Shown here: piece after piece, positions 16,501 through 24,845 of the stretch
How positions within the stretch are numbered: the stretch's first letter is position 1
Layout: every line of letters begins with the position of its first letter
From: Oscillatoriaceae cyanobacterium Prado104
Lineage (GTDB): Bacteria > Cyanobacteriota > Cyanobacteriia > Cyanobacteriales > Microcoleaceae
Assembly: GCA_025454405.1 (NCBI GenBank)
Contig: JALOON010000027.1
Location: forward strand, 1 to 64,000
Reading direction: 5' to 3'
DNA length: 64,000 bases
Notes under the pieces: generated by a model
What the model was told of the DNA's origin: nothing
The model's input: the letters and a program-made list of their open reading frames with translations, nothing else
Database searches by the model: none
Position numbers and translations under genes: made by a program

Positions 16501-19111
16501 TCCGGTGATTTTATTGCTGGTGAAACTATCGGTTAAATACGGCAACTCTACATCATCAGCTTACGGTTATTGCCTCTACGGTTTGCTGCTGTGCGGGGCG
16601 TTTAACGATATTGAAGCTGGCTATCTGTTCGGAAAATTGTCTTTAAAAGTGTTAAAAAAGTTTCCCTTCCATCCAATTAAATGCCAAGTTTACAAAGTAT
16701 TTGCTAGTCACATTCAACCCTGGAAAAAACCGCTGCGGGATACAGCGAAAAAATTCTTGACGGCAATTCAAACAGGGATAGAAACGGGCAATGCTGAATA
16801 TACAGGTTACGGCAGCGCTGAATACGTTATGTACCTGTTTTTTAGCGGCGAAAATCTGGAAAATGTCGATCGCCAATCGGCACCTTATGAAGAATTGCTG
16901 CAAAATCTCAAACAGGAATTCGGGATTTTTTACTTGAAACTCGGGCGGCAAGCTGCTTTGAATTTTGCGGGTAAAGTTGACAATCCCTGCATTTTGTCAG
17001 GAGAAAGTTTTAACGAGGCAACGATGTTTCCGGCAATGGTGCAAGCAAATTACCGGATGATAATATTTTGCTTTCACTTGTTCAAGTTAATGCTGTTTTG
17101 TTTCTTTAAAGATTGCGAGTCAGCGCTCGTTCAAGCTGAGTTAGCTGCACCTCTACTTGATGCAGTAGTGGGGACAATTTTTGTTGCAGAATACAACTTT
17201 TATCATTCTTTAGCGCTGCTAGCGCGCTGCGATTCGCTGAGTGAAATCGATCGGCAACAAGCTATCCGTACCGTTGAATCAAATCAAGAAAAGATGCGCA
17301 TTTGGGCTGCTAGCGCTGCAGTAAATTTCCAGCACAAATACGATTTAGTAGCAGCAGAAACAGCGCGTATTTTGGGGCAGACTTTGGAGGCGATCGAATA
17401 TTACGATCGAGCAATTAAAGGAGCAAAAACTCAGGGATACAGTCAAGAATCAGCACTCGCTAGCGAACTTGCTGGAGAATTTTATTTGCAGTGCGGCAGG
17501 CAGAAGGTAGCTAGACTTTATTTGAGTGATGCTTACTACGATTATCTTAAATGGGGAGGGTTAGCTAAAGTTAAAAATTTAGAGTCAAAACATTTTTGTT
17601 TGCTGCGGGAAATCAAACAAAAACAACAGCAAAAAAGTTGGGAGGTAGATGCGGAGTGCATGGCTAATTGTAGCATCGCTGCTGTTAATTTTAATGCTGC
17701 TTTGGACTTGACTACTTTTATCAAGTTTTCGCAGGCAATTGCTAGCGAAATTGTCCTCGAAAAATTGTTGGCTAAGTTAATTAAAATTCTGCTGCAAAAT
17801 TCCGGCGCTCAAAAGGCTGCCCTGTTGCTTTTAAAAAATAACGAACTTTATATAGAGGCGATCGGCAGCGCCACAGATAATGAGATAATTGTCTTCCAGT
17901 CAATTCCCCCCGCAACTGAAATCGTACCGATTTTACTAATTAACACCGCGCTCGCCAGCGGGGAAAATATGGTTTTAGATGACGCGAGCTCCACAGCACC
18001 TTACAATACTTATCCTTACATTAAAAAATATCAACCTAAGTCAATTCTCTGTTTGCAAGTTGTTTATCAATCCCAGATACAAGGAATTATTTACTTAGAG
18101 AACAATTTGACTTCAGGAGCTTTTACCAAAGAAAGAATAGATATTTTAAAAGTATTGGTTTCCCAAGCAGCAATTTCCATTGTCAACGCTAAACTTTACT
18201 CTAAATTAGAGTCTGCAAAACAGCAACTAGAAGATTATTCGCAAACTTTAGAACAAAAAGTAGAGGAAAGAACTGCTGAATTAAAAGCAGCTCAAAATCA
18301 AATTATTGCTAATGAAAAGCTCTCTTCCTTAGGTACGTTAACTGCAGGGGTGGCTCACGAACTCAGAAATCCGCTCAACTTTGTCAACAACTATGCAGAA
18401 AGTTCGGTTGAATTAAGTGAGGAATTGCTCGAAGAAATTGACAAACAAGCAGACAATTTAGATGCAGATACCCTCGATTATTTCAAGCAAATGGTAGCAG
18501 ATATTCGAGATAACGATGCAGCTATTCACCAGCACGGTAAAAGAGCAGAAAATATTATTCGCAGCATGATGCAGCACGCCCGAACAGATAGCGGCCTGCG
18601 ACAGTTGACTGATATTAATGCTTTGCTGAAACAAGCAATACAGTTAGCCTATCAGAGCAAGCGGGTGAGTGACAGCAGTTTCTATGTGGCGATTTGCACT
18701 GACTGCGACGGTGCGATCGAGCAATTGGAAGTAGCATTTTCCGATCTCAGTCGCGCTTTTATCAATACTATTGAAAATGCCTGTTATGCTGTTTGTGCAA
18801 AGCAAAAACAATGCGCAAAAAACAGCCCAGAAATCGGGAAATTTTTTCGACCCAAGATTTGGGTAAAAACTCGCAATTTCCTAGAATATATAGAAATTCG
18901 CATCCGCGACAACGGCATCGGCATTCCTCTAGAAATTCGAGAAAAAATTTTCCATCCTTTTTTTACAACTAAGCCTGCTGGAGAAGGAACGGGTTTGGGC
19001 TTGTCTTTGACTCGCGATATTATTGTAGGGCAGCATGGAGGTACTTTAGCAGTAGAAAGCGAAACAAATGTTTTTACGGAATTTGTTATTACTTTACCAA
19101 AAGTCCGTTAA
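13580..19111 (+). CDS. Ser/Thr kinase - ATPase - GAF - histidine kinase hybrid (HstK-like), 1843 aa
   Basis: Domains in order: Ser/Thr protein kinase (about residues 5-270) with lysine in IIIKLLKP, catalytic HKDIKPSN (H126-N133) and DFG at 147; a linker carrying a repeat-derived insert (about 319-335); an AAA/NACHT-like ATPase with Walker A GYSGIGKS at 348-355 and Walker B VIFLDDLQW; a long helical, TPR-like region; a GAF domain (about 1376-1541); a coiled coil; and a histidine kinase core with H-box AGVAHELRNP (His1593), DNGIGIP at 1777 and GTGLGLSLT. All catalytic residues appear intact for both kinase types. There is no receiver domain. A ribosome-binding site aggag at 13569-13573 supports the start. 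Such hybrids are known in Anabaena; their substrates are mostly unknown. The paralogue at 53540-59206 shares the whole architecture. Confidence 0.93.
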   Translation: MQAFSEYQIQAILHEDIETAIYRAKNPNQSNTIIIKLLKPEYPTLEAIARFKHEYLVRQNLNHENTVKALSLESFDRRLALVLEDFGGISLEQLLQTEKLNTLVCLRVAIKIVKGLKYLHENQIIHKDIKPSNIIINTSTEQVKISDFGIASKLSKETPIFNSYNSVEGSIAYISPEQTGRMNRYLDYRSDFYSLGITLYQMLTGKLPFASRDPLEIVYSHLAVAPVPPEELNPEIPAAISAIAIKLIAKNAEDRYQSAAGILADLESCLHQLETAGEIVDFVAGQLDASSKLLIPQKLYGREQQVKELLAAFQRISSIDPPKSPLSKGGLPEAKPSRSKVEVMLVSGYSGIGKSAVINEISKSITHSRGYFISGKFDQFKRNIPYASFSQAISSLIRQLLAESDEKLPIWRSKILASLGDRGQVIIDVIPELELIVGKQPEVPQLGPVAAQNRFDRTFKDFIRVFASDEHPLVIFLDDLQWTDSATLKLMETLVTDAETECLLFLGAYRDNEVSATHPLIQTLEEIQKKGTTVNNIDLQPLDLADAIQLLSDTLGDRTDRVNPLAELIWKTTAGNPFFLRQLIHSLEAENLLKFDFNINRGKPRGWQWNIAEIEAVGIANQNVVELVCQKVQKLPTATREVLKLAACIGDKFTLDILSIVNEKPPGATANELYLALQAGLILPLSNAYKIPLAFDEAEVDPGEIVKAESGIFRQDFDGLNKFPISTIGYRFLHDRVQQAAYSLIPEWQKQSTHLKIGQLLLQNIPESEIEEHIFEIVNQLNIGDESIALAEERIKLARLNLIAGRKAKAATAWLSAVKYLRFGLKLLPENSWECHYELTLALYVEAIEAEYLNTNYQQSKQLIDIAIARANTVLDRVQISESKIQYYTSQGDFLGAIDTGMKILAWLGNPLPQSSEGIRQISEQLRSELVIETSKIAELKDLPLMKDAVILATARVLVTLIPPVYFANPELLFPVILLLVKLSVKYGNSTSSAYGYCLYGLLLCGAFNDIEAGYLFGKLSLKVLKKFPFHPIKCQVYKVFASHIQPWKKPLRDTAKKFLTAIQTGIETGNAEYTGYGSAEYVMYLFFSGENLENVDRQSAPYEELLQNLKQEFGIFYLKLGRQAALNFAGKVDNPCILSGESFNEATMFPAMVQANYRMIIFCFHLFKLMLFCFFKDCESALVQAELAAPLLDAVVGTIFVAEYNFYHSLALLARCDSLSEIDRQQAIRTVESNQEKMRIWAASAAVNFQHKYDLVAAETARILGQTLEAIEYYDRAIKGAKTQGYSQESALASELAGEFYLQCGRQKVARLYLSDAYYDYLKWGGLAKVKNLESKHFCLLREIKQKQQQKSWEVDAECMANCSIAAVNFNAALDLTTFIKFSQAIASEIVLEKLLAKLIKILLQNSGAQKAALLLLKNNELYIEAIGSATDNEIIVFQSIPPATEIVPILLINTALASGENMVLDDASSTAPYNTYPYIKKYQPKSILCLQVVYQSQIQGIIYLENNLTSGAFTKERIDILKVLVSQAAISIVNAKLYSKLESAKQQLEDYSQTLEQKVEERTAELKAAQNQIIANEKLSSLGTLTAGVAHELRNPLNFVNNYAESSVELSEELLEEIDKQADNLDADTLDYFKQMVADIRDNDAAIHQHGKRAENIIRSMMQHARTDSGLRQLTDINALLKQAIQLAYQSKRVSDSSFYVAICTDCDGAIEQLEVAFSDLSRAFINTIENACYAVCAKQKQCAKNSPEIGKFFRPKIWVKTRNFLEYIEIRIRDNGIGIPLEIREKIFHPFFTTKPAGEGTGLGLSLTRDIIVGQHGGTLAVESETNVFTEFVITLPKVR
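14538..14580 (+). repeat. Dispersed cccctaaatccccc-type repeat inside the first giant kinase gene
   Basis: gaccccccc aaatcccccc ttagtaaagg gggacttcc is read in frame as DPPKSPLSKGGLP. The same repeat (gatccccctaaatccccc...aaagggggact) is intergenic at 39829-39862 and 47430-47465. It lies in the linker between the Ser/Thr kinase and the ATPase. Confidence 0.8.
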
Positions 19112-19901
19112 TAGTTGATAGTTGACCTGGGACAATTGTAGTGCGAGCGTCGGGAACTCGCGATCGTCCTTAGTTGAGAGTTGAGATTTGAGATTTGAGA
19201 ATTGAGATTTGACAGTTAACAGTTATCAATCTGTTTGTTGTCAATTGTCAATTAAATGTGCTAACCTAAATAATATACTGATTAATCTACAATTTAAAAT
19301 ATTCAGTCGATCGCGTGCTTTCCGATACAGCTAGTTCAAGCAGAGTAAGCTCGATCGGGTAAATTTGCCTGCTGAAATTTACCTCGTCGATCTATCTCAT
19401 TAACAAATGTTATGAAAAGTTTTATTGCGCTCTATTTTGTTTGCGGAAATTCAAACGCAGGCATAGGATATAACTTGAGTACAGAATGCTCTCCCGGATC
19501 GCTACAAACAGCTTGTGCTATAGCAGCAGGTCTGGCAATCCCATCAGCTTGCAACCGCGATCGACAACCCCGCTAAGTTTCAGCGCAACAAAAAATTGTG
19601 ATAATTAAAACAAAATCTTATCGCAAAAAAAAGTCAAATTGAGTAAAATAGCGAAAGATTGATATTTTATTAAACGCTAGATGTCTGCCAAAAAATCAGT
19701 AAATTTACGCAAGATAGCTAGCGTTAAGTTACTCGAATTTTAAGCAAAGATACGGGTATGCAGTTAGAGTAGTTGCCAAGCAGTAATAGCAGGAACAGAA
19801 GGTACTCTTTGTCCTTCCCATTTATCGGAGCCAAGTTTCATCTCATCAGTCAGTACAACTTACCCGTACAGCAAATCGCAAAATAACTAAAGAGATAGCA
19901 T
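19112..19901. other. 790-bp intergenic region before the PAS histidine kinase
   Basis: It begins with gatagttgac and gagatttga repeats (19115-19250) and continues as A+T-rich sequence with scattered gatcg sites. I find no gene or RNA. A spaced inverted repeat (aacgctag near 19673, ctagcgtt near 19719) is the only structure seen. The promoter of the downstream kinase is probably in the last 200 bp. Confidence 0.4.
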
Positions 19902-22900
19902 ATGTTTCATGAAATTCTGTATCAAGAAGTAACAAACCTCCGGCAGAAGCTAGCTCACCTAGAAAGAGAAATGCAATCTCAAACTTGGTTCAAAAAGCTG
20001 CAAGCGCTGATGGGAGTGATTGGTAAAATCCGCAAATCTCTAGATTTAGAAACAATATTCAAAACCACAGCCACCGAAGTCAGGCAACTATTAAATGCCG
20101 ATCGAGTTGCCGTTTACCGCTTCCTTCCCGAGTCCGAATGGAACGACGGCGAAGTCGTATCGGAAGACGTGCTGCCCCAATACAGCCCCTCTTTAGGCAC
20201 AAAAGTTCACGACCACTGCTTCGGCGAACAATTTGCAGCCAACTACGCCAAAGGTTACGTTCAAGCAGTCAGCGACATTTACAAAGCCCGCTTGAGTCCG
20301 TGCCACCTAAAAATCCTCAAGCGATTTCAAATTCGAGCTAACTTAGTCGTACCCCTGCTGCAAGGACAACACCTGTGGGGATTGCTGTGCATCCATCAGT
20401 GCGGTCAACCCCGCGATTGGCAGGAAGACGAAATCGAATTTGCCAAACAAGTAGGAGATCACCTAGCTGTTGCTATCTACCAAGCCGAACTGCACCTGCA
20501 AACCCAAAAGCAACTAGCAGAAATCGAATCTGCCCAGCAGCAACTGCGCGACAACGAGCAAAAATACCACCAAATTCTCGACTCGATCGCCGATATGGTA
20601 TTAGTAAAAGGCCCGGGATCGAAAATCGTTTGGGCGAATCGATCGTTCCGCGACTATTACGGCATGAGTCAAGAGGCACTTCAAGGAATTATCGACGCGC
20701 CTTTCGCCAATCCCGACTACACCCAGCAGTACGTCAGAGATGACGCTTTCGTATTTGAAACCGGGCAGACCTTGCAAATTGCCGAAGAACCGGCCGCGCG
20801 CTACGACGGAGAAGTGCGATTGTTCAGCACCGTCAAAACACCGATCCGCAACGAAGACGGGCAAGTCGTGATGACAGTCGGCGTTTCTCGCGACATGACG
20901 GAACGCAAACAAGCAGAAGAATCTATCAAAGCCAGCGAAACCAAATACCGCAGCTTGGTCGAAACCTCCCAAGATATGATTTGGTCGATCGATACTTCAG
21001 GGCGCTACACCTTTGTCAACCCAGCAGTTAAATACATCTACGGTTACCAACCAGAAGAAATTATCGGTCGTCGTTTCTGCGATTTTGTCATGCCGGAACA
21101 AGTTGAGAAAGAATTAAAAGTTTTTTCCCGTTTGCTTGCCGGAGAATCAATTTTTCAACACGAAAGCGCGCAAATTGCCAAAGATGGCAGCATCAAATAT
21201 TTAATGTTTAACGCCATAGCCGTGTACGATGAAAATGGCAATATCACCGGCACGACAGGCACGGCTACCGACATTACCGATCGCAAACTAGCAGAAGCAG
21301 CCCTGCAAGCAAGTGAAGCAAAATTCCGCCACTTTGTTGAAAATGCCAACGACTTAATTTACGAACATTCCCCAACAGAAACATTCACCTACGTTTCTCC
21401 CAAATGGACGGATTTATTCGGACACAATTTCTCAGAAATCCCCGGCAAATCCTTCGCTGAATTTATCCATCCAGAAGACTTGCCCGCAACGAGAACCTTT
21501 CTCGATCGCATTTTAGCCACAGGCCGGCAACAAGCAGGACTCGAAATTCGCGCCCGACGCGCCGACGGCAGTTGGTGTTGGGTAACTTGCAACATCTCGC
21601 CGGTCAAAGATTCCGGGGGCAATATTATCAGCTTTCAAGGCATCGCCCGCGACATCACCGATCGCAAACTAGCAGAAGAAGCATTGCAGCGGGCAAATGC
21701 AGAACTAGAAATCAGAGTAGAAGAACGCACCGCCGAACTCCGGCAGACTCTCACAGCCCTCACCGCCAGCGAAACCAAGTTCCGGACGATCGCGGCCACC
21801 ATTCCCGGAGCTCTGTTTCAGTTTTGCAGCCGCGATGGAGTTGGGCAGGTAGACTATATTAGCGATCGCATCTTCGATATCACCGGCCTGACAGCAACAC
21901 AAATAATGCAAGACTTGAATGCATTCATTTCTCGCATCCACCCCGAAGACTTGGAAAACTACATCACTTCCGCTACTGAAGCTGTCGAAAACCTTTCCCC
22001 CTGGCACTACGAAGGGCGCATCATCAAGCCCGACGGCGAGATCCGCTGGTGGCAAGGGGTCTCGATGCCAACTTCCAGCGACAACGGCGAAACCGTATTT
22101 TGCGGCGTCCTCCTTGATGTTACCGATCGCAAACAAGCTGAAACCGCCATTCGCGAAAGCCAGCGCCAGCTACAAGCTGCCCAACGACTCGCCCATGTCG
22201 GCAATTGGGAACTTGACCCAGCTACAGAAACCGTCACTTGGTCTGAGGAACTCTTCCGGATTCACGGACTCGCACCGGCCCTCACAGCGCCCACCCGAGA
22301 ACAGCAAGTTCCTCTGATCCATCCAGAAGATTTGGAATTGTGGCACACCGAAGTGCAGCGGGGGATTGACTGCGGCATTCCCTTCGATTTTGACTTCCGC
22401 TTGTACCGTCCCGACGGTACTTTGCGCCACATCAACGCCTTGGGTGAGGTGGAAACTGATGCCAGCGGCAAAACAGTCAAGATGTTCGGTACGGCAATGG
22501 ACATTACCGATCGCAAAAACGCCGAAGCAGCCCTGCGACAAGCAGCAGCCGAATTAGAAGACAGAGTAGCCGATCGCACTGCCGAATTGCGACAAGTCGT
22601 CGCCCAACTAGAACAAGAAATTAGCGATCGCAAACAGGCAGAAGCAGAATTGCAACACGCCCAAAAATTCATGGAATCCGTACTCAATACCATACCGGTC
22701 GGAGTAGTTGCCAAAGAAGTAGAAGAATTGCGGTTTGTACTGTGGAATCCGGCCGCCGAACAGTTGCTAGGTTTCCGTGCGACAGAAGTTTTGGGTAAAA
22801 ATGATTATGACTTTTTCCCCACAGAACAAGCCGACTTGTTCAGCGCCAAAGACCGGGAGGTGCTCGCCAGCAGGCAAATTCTCGACATTCCCGAAGAACT

Positions 22901-24461
22901 GATTCAAAATAGTGCAGGCGAAACTCGGATATTTCACACCAAGAAAACTGCTATTCTCGATTTAGAAGGCAATCCCCAATACCTATTAGCAATTACCGAA
23001 GACGTTACCGATCGCAAGCGGGGAGAACTTGCCCTGAGGGAATCGGAAGCCCGACTCAGACAGCAAGCCGATCGAGAAAAACTGCTCAACAATTTAACTA
23101 CTGAAATCCGCAATTCCCTCGATTTCGACAGCATCCTTACCGTTGCGGTCAACCAAATTCGCGCCTTCATGCAGGTCGATCGGTGCAGCTTTGCCTGGTA
23201 TCGCGACAGCGAAGAAGATGCTTTTTGGGAAATCGTTAAAGAATCTCGCAAACCGGAACTTCCCAATTTAATCGGCCGCTATTCGGCTGCCGATTTCGGT
23301 CATTTGGGACAGCAACTACTGCGTTTGGAAACCCTGCGGGTAGATGATGTCGAACAAATCTCGGAAGCGGCTTGGCAGCAAACAGTTCGTTCTATGGGCG
23401 GCAAATCCGTGCTGGTAATTCCCGTGCAGGCACTGTCGGGAGTAGTCAGCGCGATTAGCTGTTCTCACAGCACGGCAGCGCGCCCTTGGACTGATAGCGA
23501 AGTAGAATTGCTGCAAGCGATTACAGTGCAATTAGCGATCGCCCTCAATCAAGCCGATCTTTACGCGCAAACTGACAACAAAGCCCGCGAATTAGAACAC
23601 GCTTTGCACCAACTCCAGCGCACTCAGTCTCAGCTAATTCAAAGCGAAAAAATGTCATCTCTCGGTCAGTTAGTAGCAGGAGTCGCCCACGAAATTAACA
23701 ATCCAGTTAATTTTATTTACGGCAACCTCACCCACGCTAAGGAATACACTCAAGAACTGCTCTACACGATCGAACTTTACCAAAAACACTATCCCGAACC
23801 AGTCCCGGAGATCCGAGAAGAAATAGAAAATATTGAACTCGATTTTCTCGTGGAAGATTTGCCAAAATTGCTGTCTTCCATGAAAGTCGGTGCTGACAGA
23901 ATTCAACAAATAGTTGCTTCTCTGCGCACTTTCTCCCGGATGGATGAAGCGGAAATGAAAGCAGTTAACATTCACGACGGCATCGACAGCACTTTAATGA
24001 TTTTGCAGCACCGCTTGAAAGCAAAACACGACCGTCCGGAGATTCAAGTAATTAAAGAATACGGTAAACTGCCGTTAGTAGAATGTTATGCCGGACAGTT
24101 GAATCAAGTATTTATGAATATCTTGAGCAATGCTCTGGATGCTTTGGAAGAACGAGACGCGCGGCGTTCTGCCGAGGAAATCAAGCAACAGCCAAGCCGC
24201 ATCCGAATCAGCACCGAAATTCTCACTTTCGATCGGGTAATTATTCGGATTGCTGACAACGGTCCGGGCATACCGGAGAATGTCGGAACTCGACTTTTTG
24301 ACCCATTTTTTACTACTAAACCTGTGGGTAAGGGTACAGGAATGGGCTTGTCAATTAGCTACCAAATTGTTACAGAAAGGCACGGAGGGTCGCTTTACTG
24401 CAATTCTGCGCCGGGAGTTGGTGCAGAATTTGCGATCGAGATTCCACTGAAAGCGAATTAA
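19902..24461 (+). CDS. Multi-PAS sensor histidine kinase (GAF - 6 PAS - GAF - HisKA - HATPase), 1519 aa
   Basis: Soluble sensor kinase with no membrane segment. A GAF domain (about 25-195) with HDHCFGEQFAANYAKG resembles phytochrome-like GAF domains, but I see no clear bilin-binding cysteine arrangement. Six PAS/PAC modules follow, each closing with a D(I/V/M)T(D/E)RK sequence near residues 333, 457, 585, 738, 868 and 1034. A second GAF lies at about 1050-1215, then H-box AGVAHEINNP (His1263), the N-box NQVFMNILSNALDAL, DNGPGIPENV and GTGMGLSIS. There is no receiver domain, so a separate response regulator must act downstream; none is adjacent. The signal is unknown. Confidence 0.93.
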   Translation: MFHEILYQEVTNLRQKLAHLEREMQSQTWFKKLQALMGVIGKIRKSLDLETIFKTTATEVRQLLNADRVAVYRFLPESEWNDGEVVSEDVLPQYSPSLGTKVHDHCFGEQFAANYAKGYVQAVSDIYKARLSPCHLKILKRFQIRANLVVPLLQGQHLWGLLCIHQCGQPRDWQEDEIEFAKQVGDHLAVAIYQAELHLQTQKQLAEIESAQQQLRDNEQKYHQILDSIADMVLVKGPGSKIVWANRSFRDYYGMSQEALQGIIDAPFANPDYTQQYVRDDAFVFETGQTLQIAEEPAARYDGEVRLFSTVKTPIRNEDGQVVMTVGVSRDMTERKQAEESIKASETKYRSLVETSQDMIWSIDTSGRYTFVNPAVKYIYGYQPEEIIGRRFCDFVMPEQVEKELKVFSRLLAGESIFQHESAQIAKDGSIKYLMFNAIAVYDENGNITGTTGTATDITDRKLAEAALQASEAKFRHFVENANDLIYEHSPTETFTYVSPKWTDLFGHNFSEIPGKSFAEFIHPEDLPATRTFLDRILATGRQQAGLEIRARRADGSWCWVTCNISPVKDSGGNIISFQGIARDITDRKLAEEALQRANAELEIRVEERTAELRQTLTALTASETKFRTIAATIPGALFQFCSRDGVGQVDYISDRIFDITGLTATQIMQDLNAFISRIHPEDLENYITSATEAVENLSPWHYEGRIIKPDGEIRWWQGVSMPTSSDNGETVFCGVLLDVTDRKQAETAIRESQRQLQAAQRLAHVGNWELDPATETVTWSEELFRIHGLAPALTAPTREQQVPLIHPEDLELWHTEVQRGIDCGIPFDFDFRLYRPDGTLRHINALGEVETDASGKTVKMFGTAMDITDRKNAEAALRQAAAELEDRVADRTAELRQVVAQLEQEISDRKQAEAELQHAQKFMESVLNTIPVGVVAKEVEELRFVLWNPAAEQLLGFRATEVLGKNDYDFFPTEQADLFSAKDREVLASRQILDIPEELIQNSAGETRIFHTKKTAILDLEGNPQYLLAITEDVTDRKRGELALRESEARLRQQADREKLLNNLTTEIRNSLDFDSILTVAVNQIRAFMQVDRCSFAWYRDSEEDAFWEIVKESRKPELPNLIGRYSAADFGHLGQQLLRLETLRVDDVEQISEAAWQQTVRSMGGKSVLVIPVQALSGVVSAISCSHSTAARPWTDSEVELLQAITVQLAIALNQADLYAQTDNKARELEHALHQLQRTQSQLIQSEKMSSLGQLVAGVAHEINNPVNFIYGNLTHAKEYTQELLYTIELYQKHYPEPVPEIREEIENIELDFLVEDLPKLLSSMKVGADRIQQIVASLRTFSRMDEAEMKAVNIHDGIDSTLMILQHRLKAKHDRPEIQVIKEYGKLPLVECYAGQLNQVFMNILSNALDALEERDARRSAEEIKQQPSRIRISTEILTFDRVIIRIADNGPGIPENVGTRLFDPFFTTKPVGKGTGMGLSISYQIVTERHGGSLYCNSAPGVGAEFAIEIPLKAN

Positions 24462-24477
24462 ACAGTTGACAGTTGGT

Positions 24478-24549
24478 CAGGAGTTTTGAGTTTTGAATTT
24501 TGAGTTTTGAGTTAAAGAACGTAGGGACACGGCACTGCCGTGTCCTTAC
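24478..24549. repeat. gagtttt array and hairpin between convergent genes
   Basis: A short gagttttgag array (24478-24515) is followed by an inverted repeat at 24521-24549 (gtagggacacggc, 3-nt loop, gccgtgtccttac). Lying between two convergent genes, the hairpin could terminate transcripts from either side, though no U-tract is obvious. A fragment of the ggcgggcacgg...ccgcccctacag repeat lies at 24722-24753. The rest of 24462-24845 shows nothing else. Confidence 0.7.
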
Positions 24550-24845
24550 AATCGGAGATGATTCACCCGGATTTAGTATTACATTATGGGGAAATAGTGC
24601 GCAGGTTGCTGTTAATCCTCGACGCCACAACAGCCGATGAAATGGAAAACCAAATCATTTACATTTAAAGTAACTGATAATTACAGCAGTTTTCAGGTAT
24701 GTTCGGTACAGAGAAACCCGGGGCGGGCACGGCGACACCGCCCCTACAGAAACCGGGGAAAGGAGGGGTGTACTTCATAAACTTGCAATCTGCTGTAAGT
24801 TCGCGATCGAAAGCGCTCGCACGGTTGACTGCTAACTAATGACTA

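Noticed and set aside
19665..19730. Spaced inverted repeat aacgctag...ctagcgtt as a regulatory site or small RNA
   Set aside because: Arms are only 8 bp with about 38 bp between, in A+T-rich DNA; not enough to support a call.
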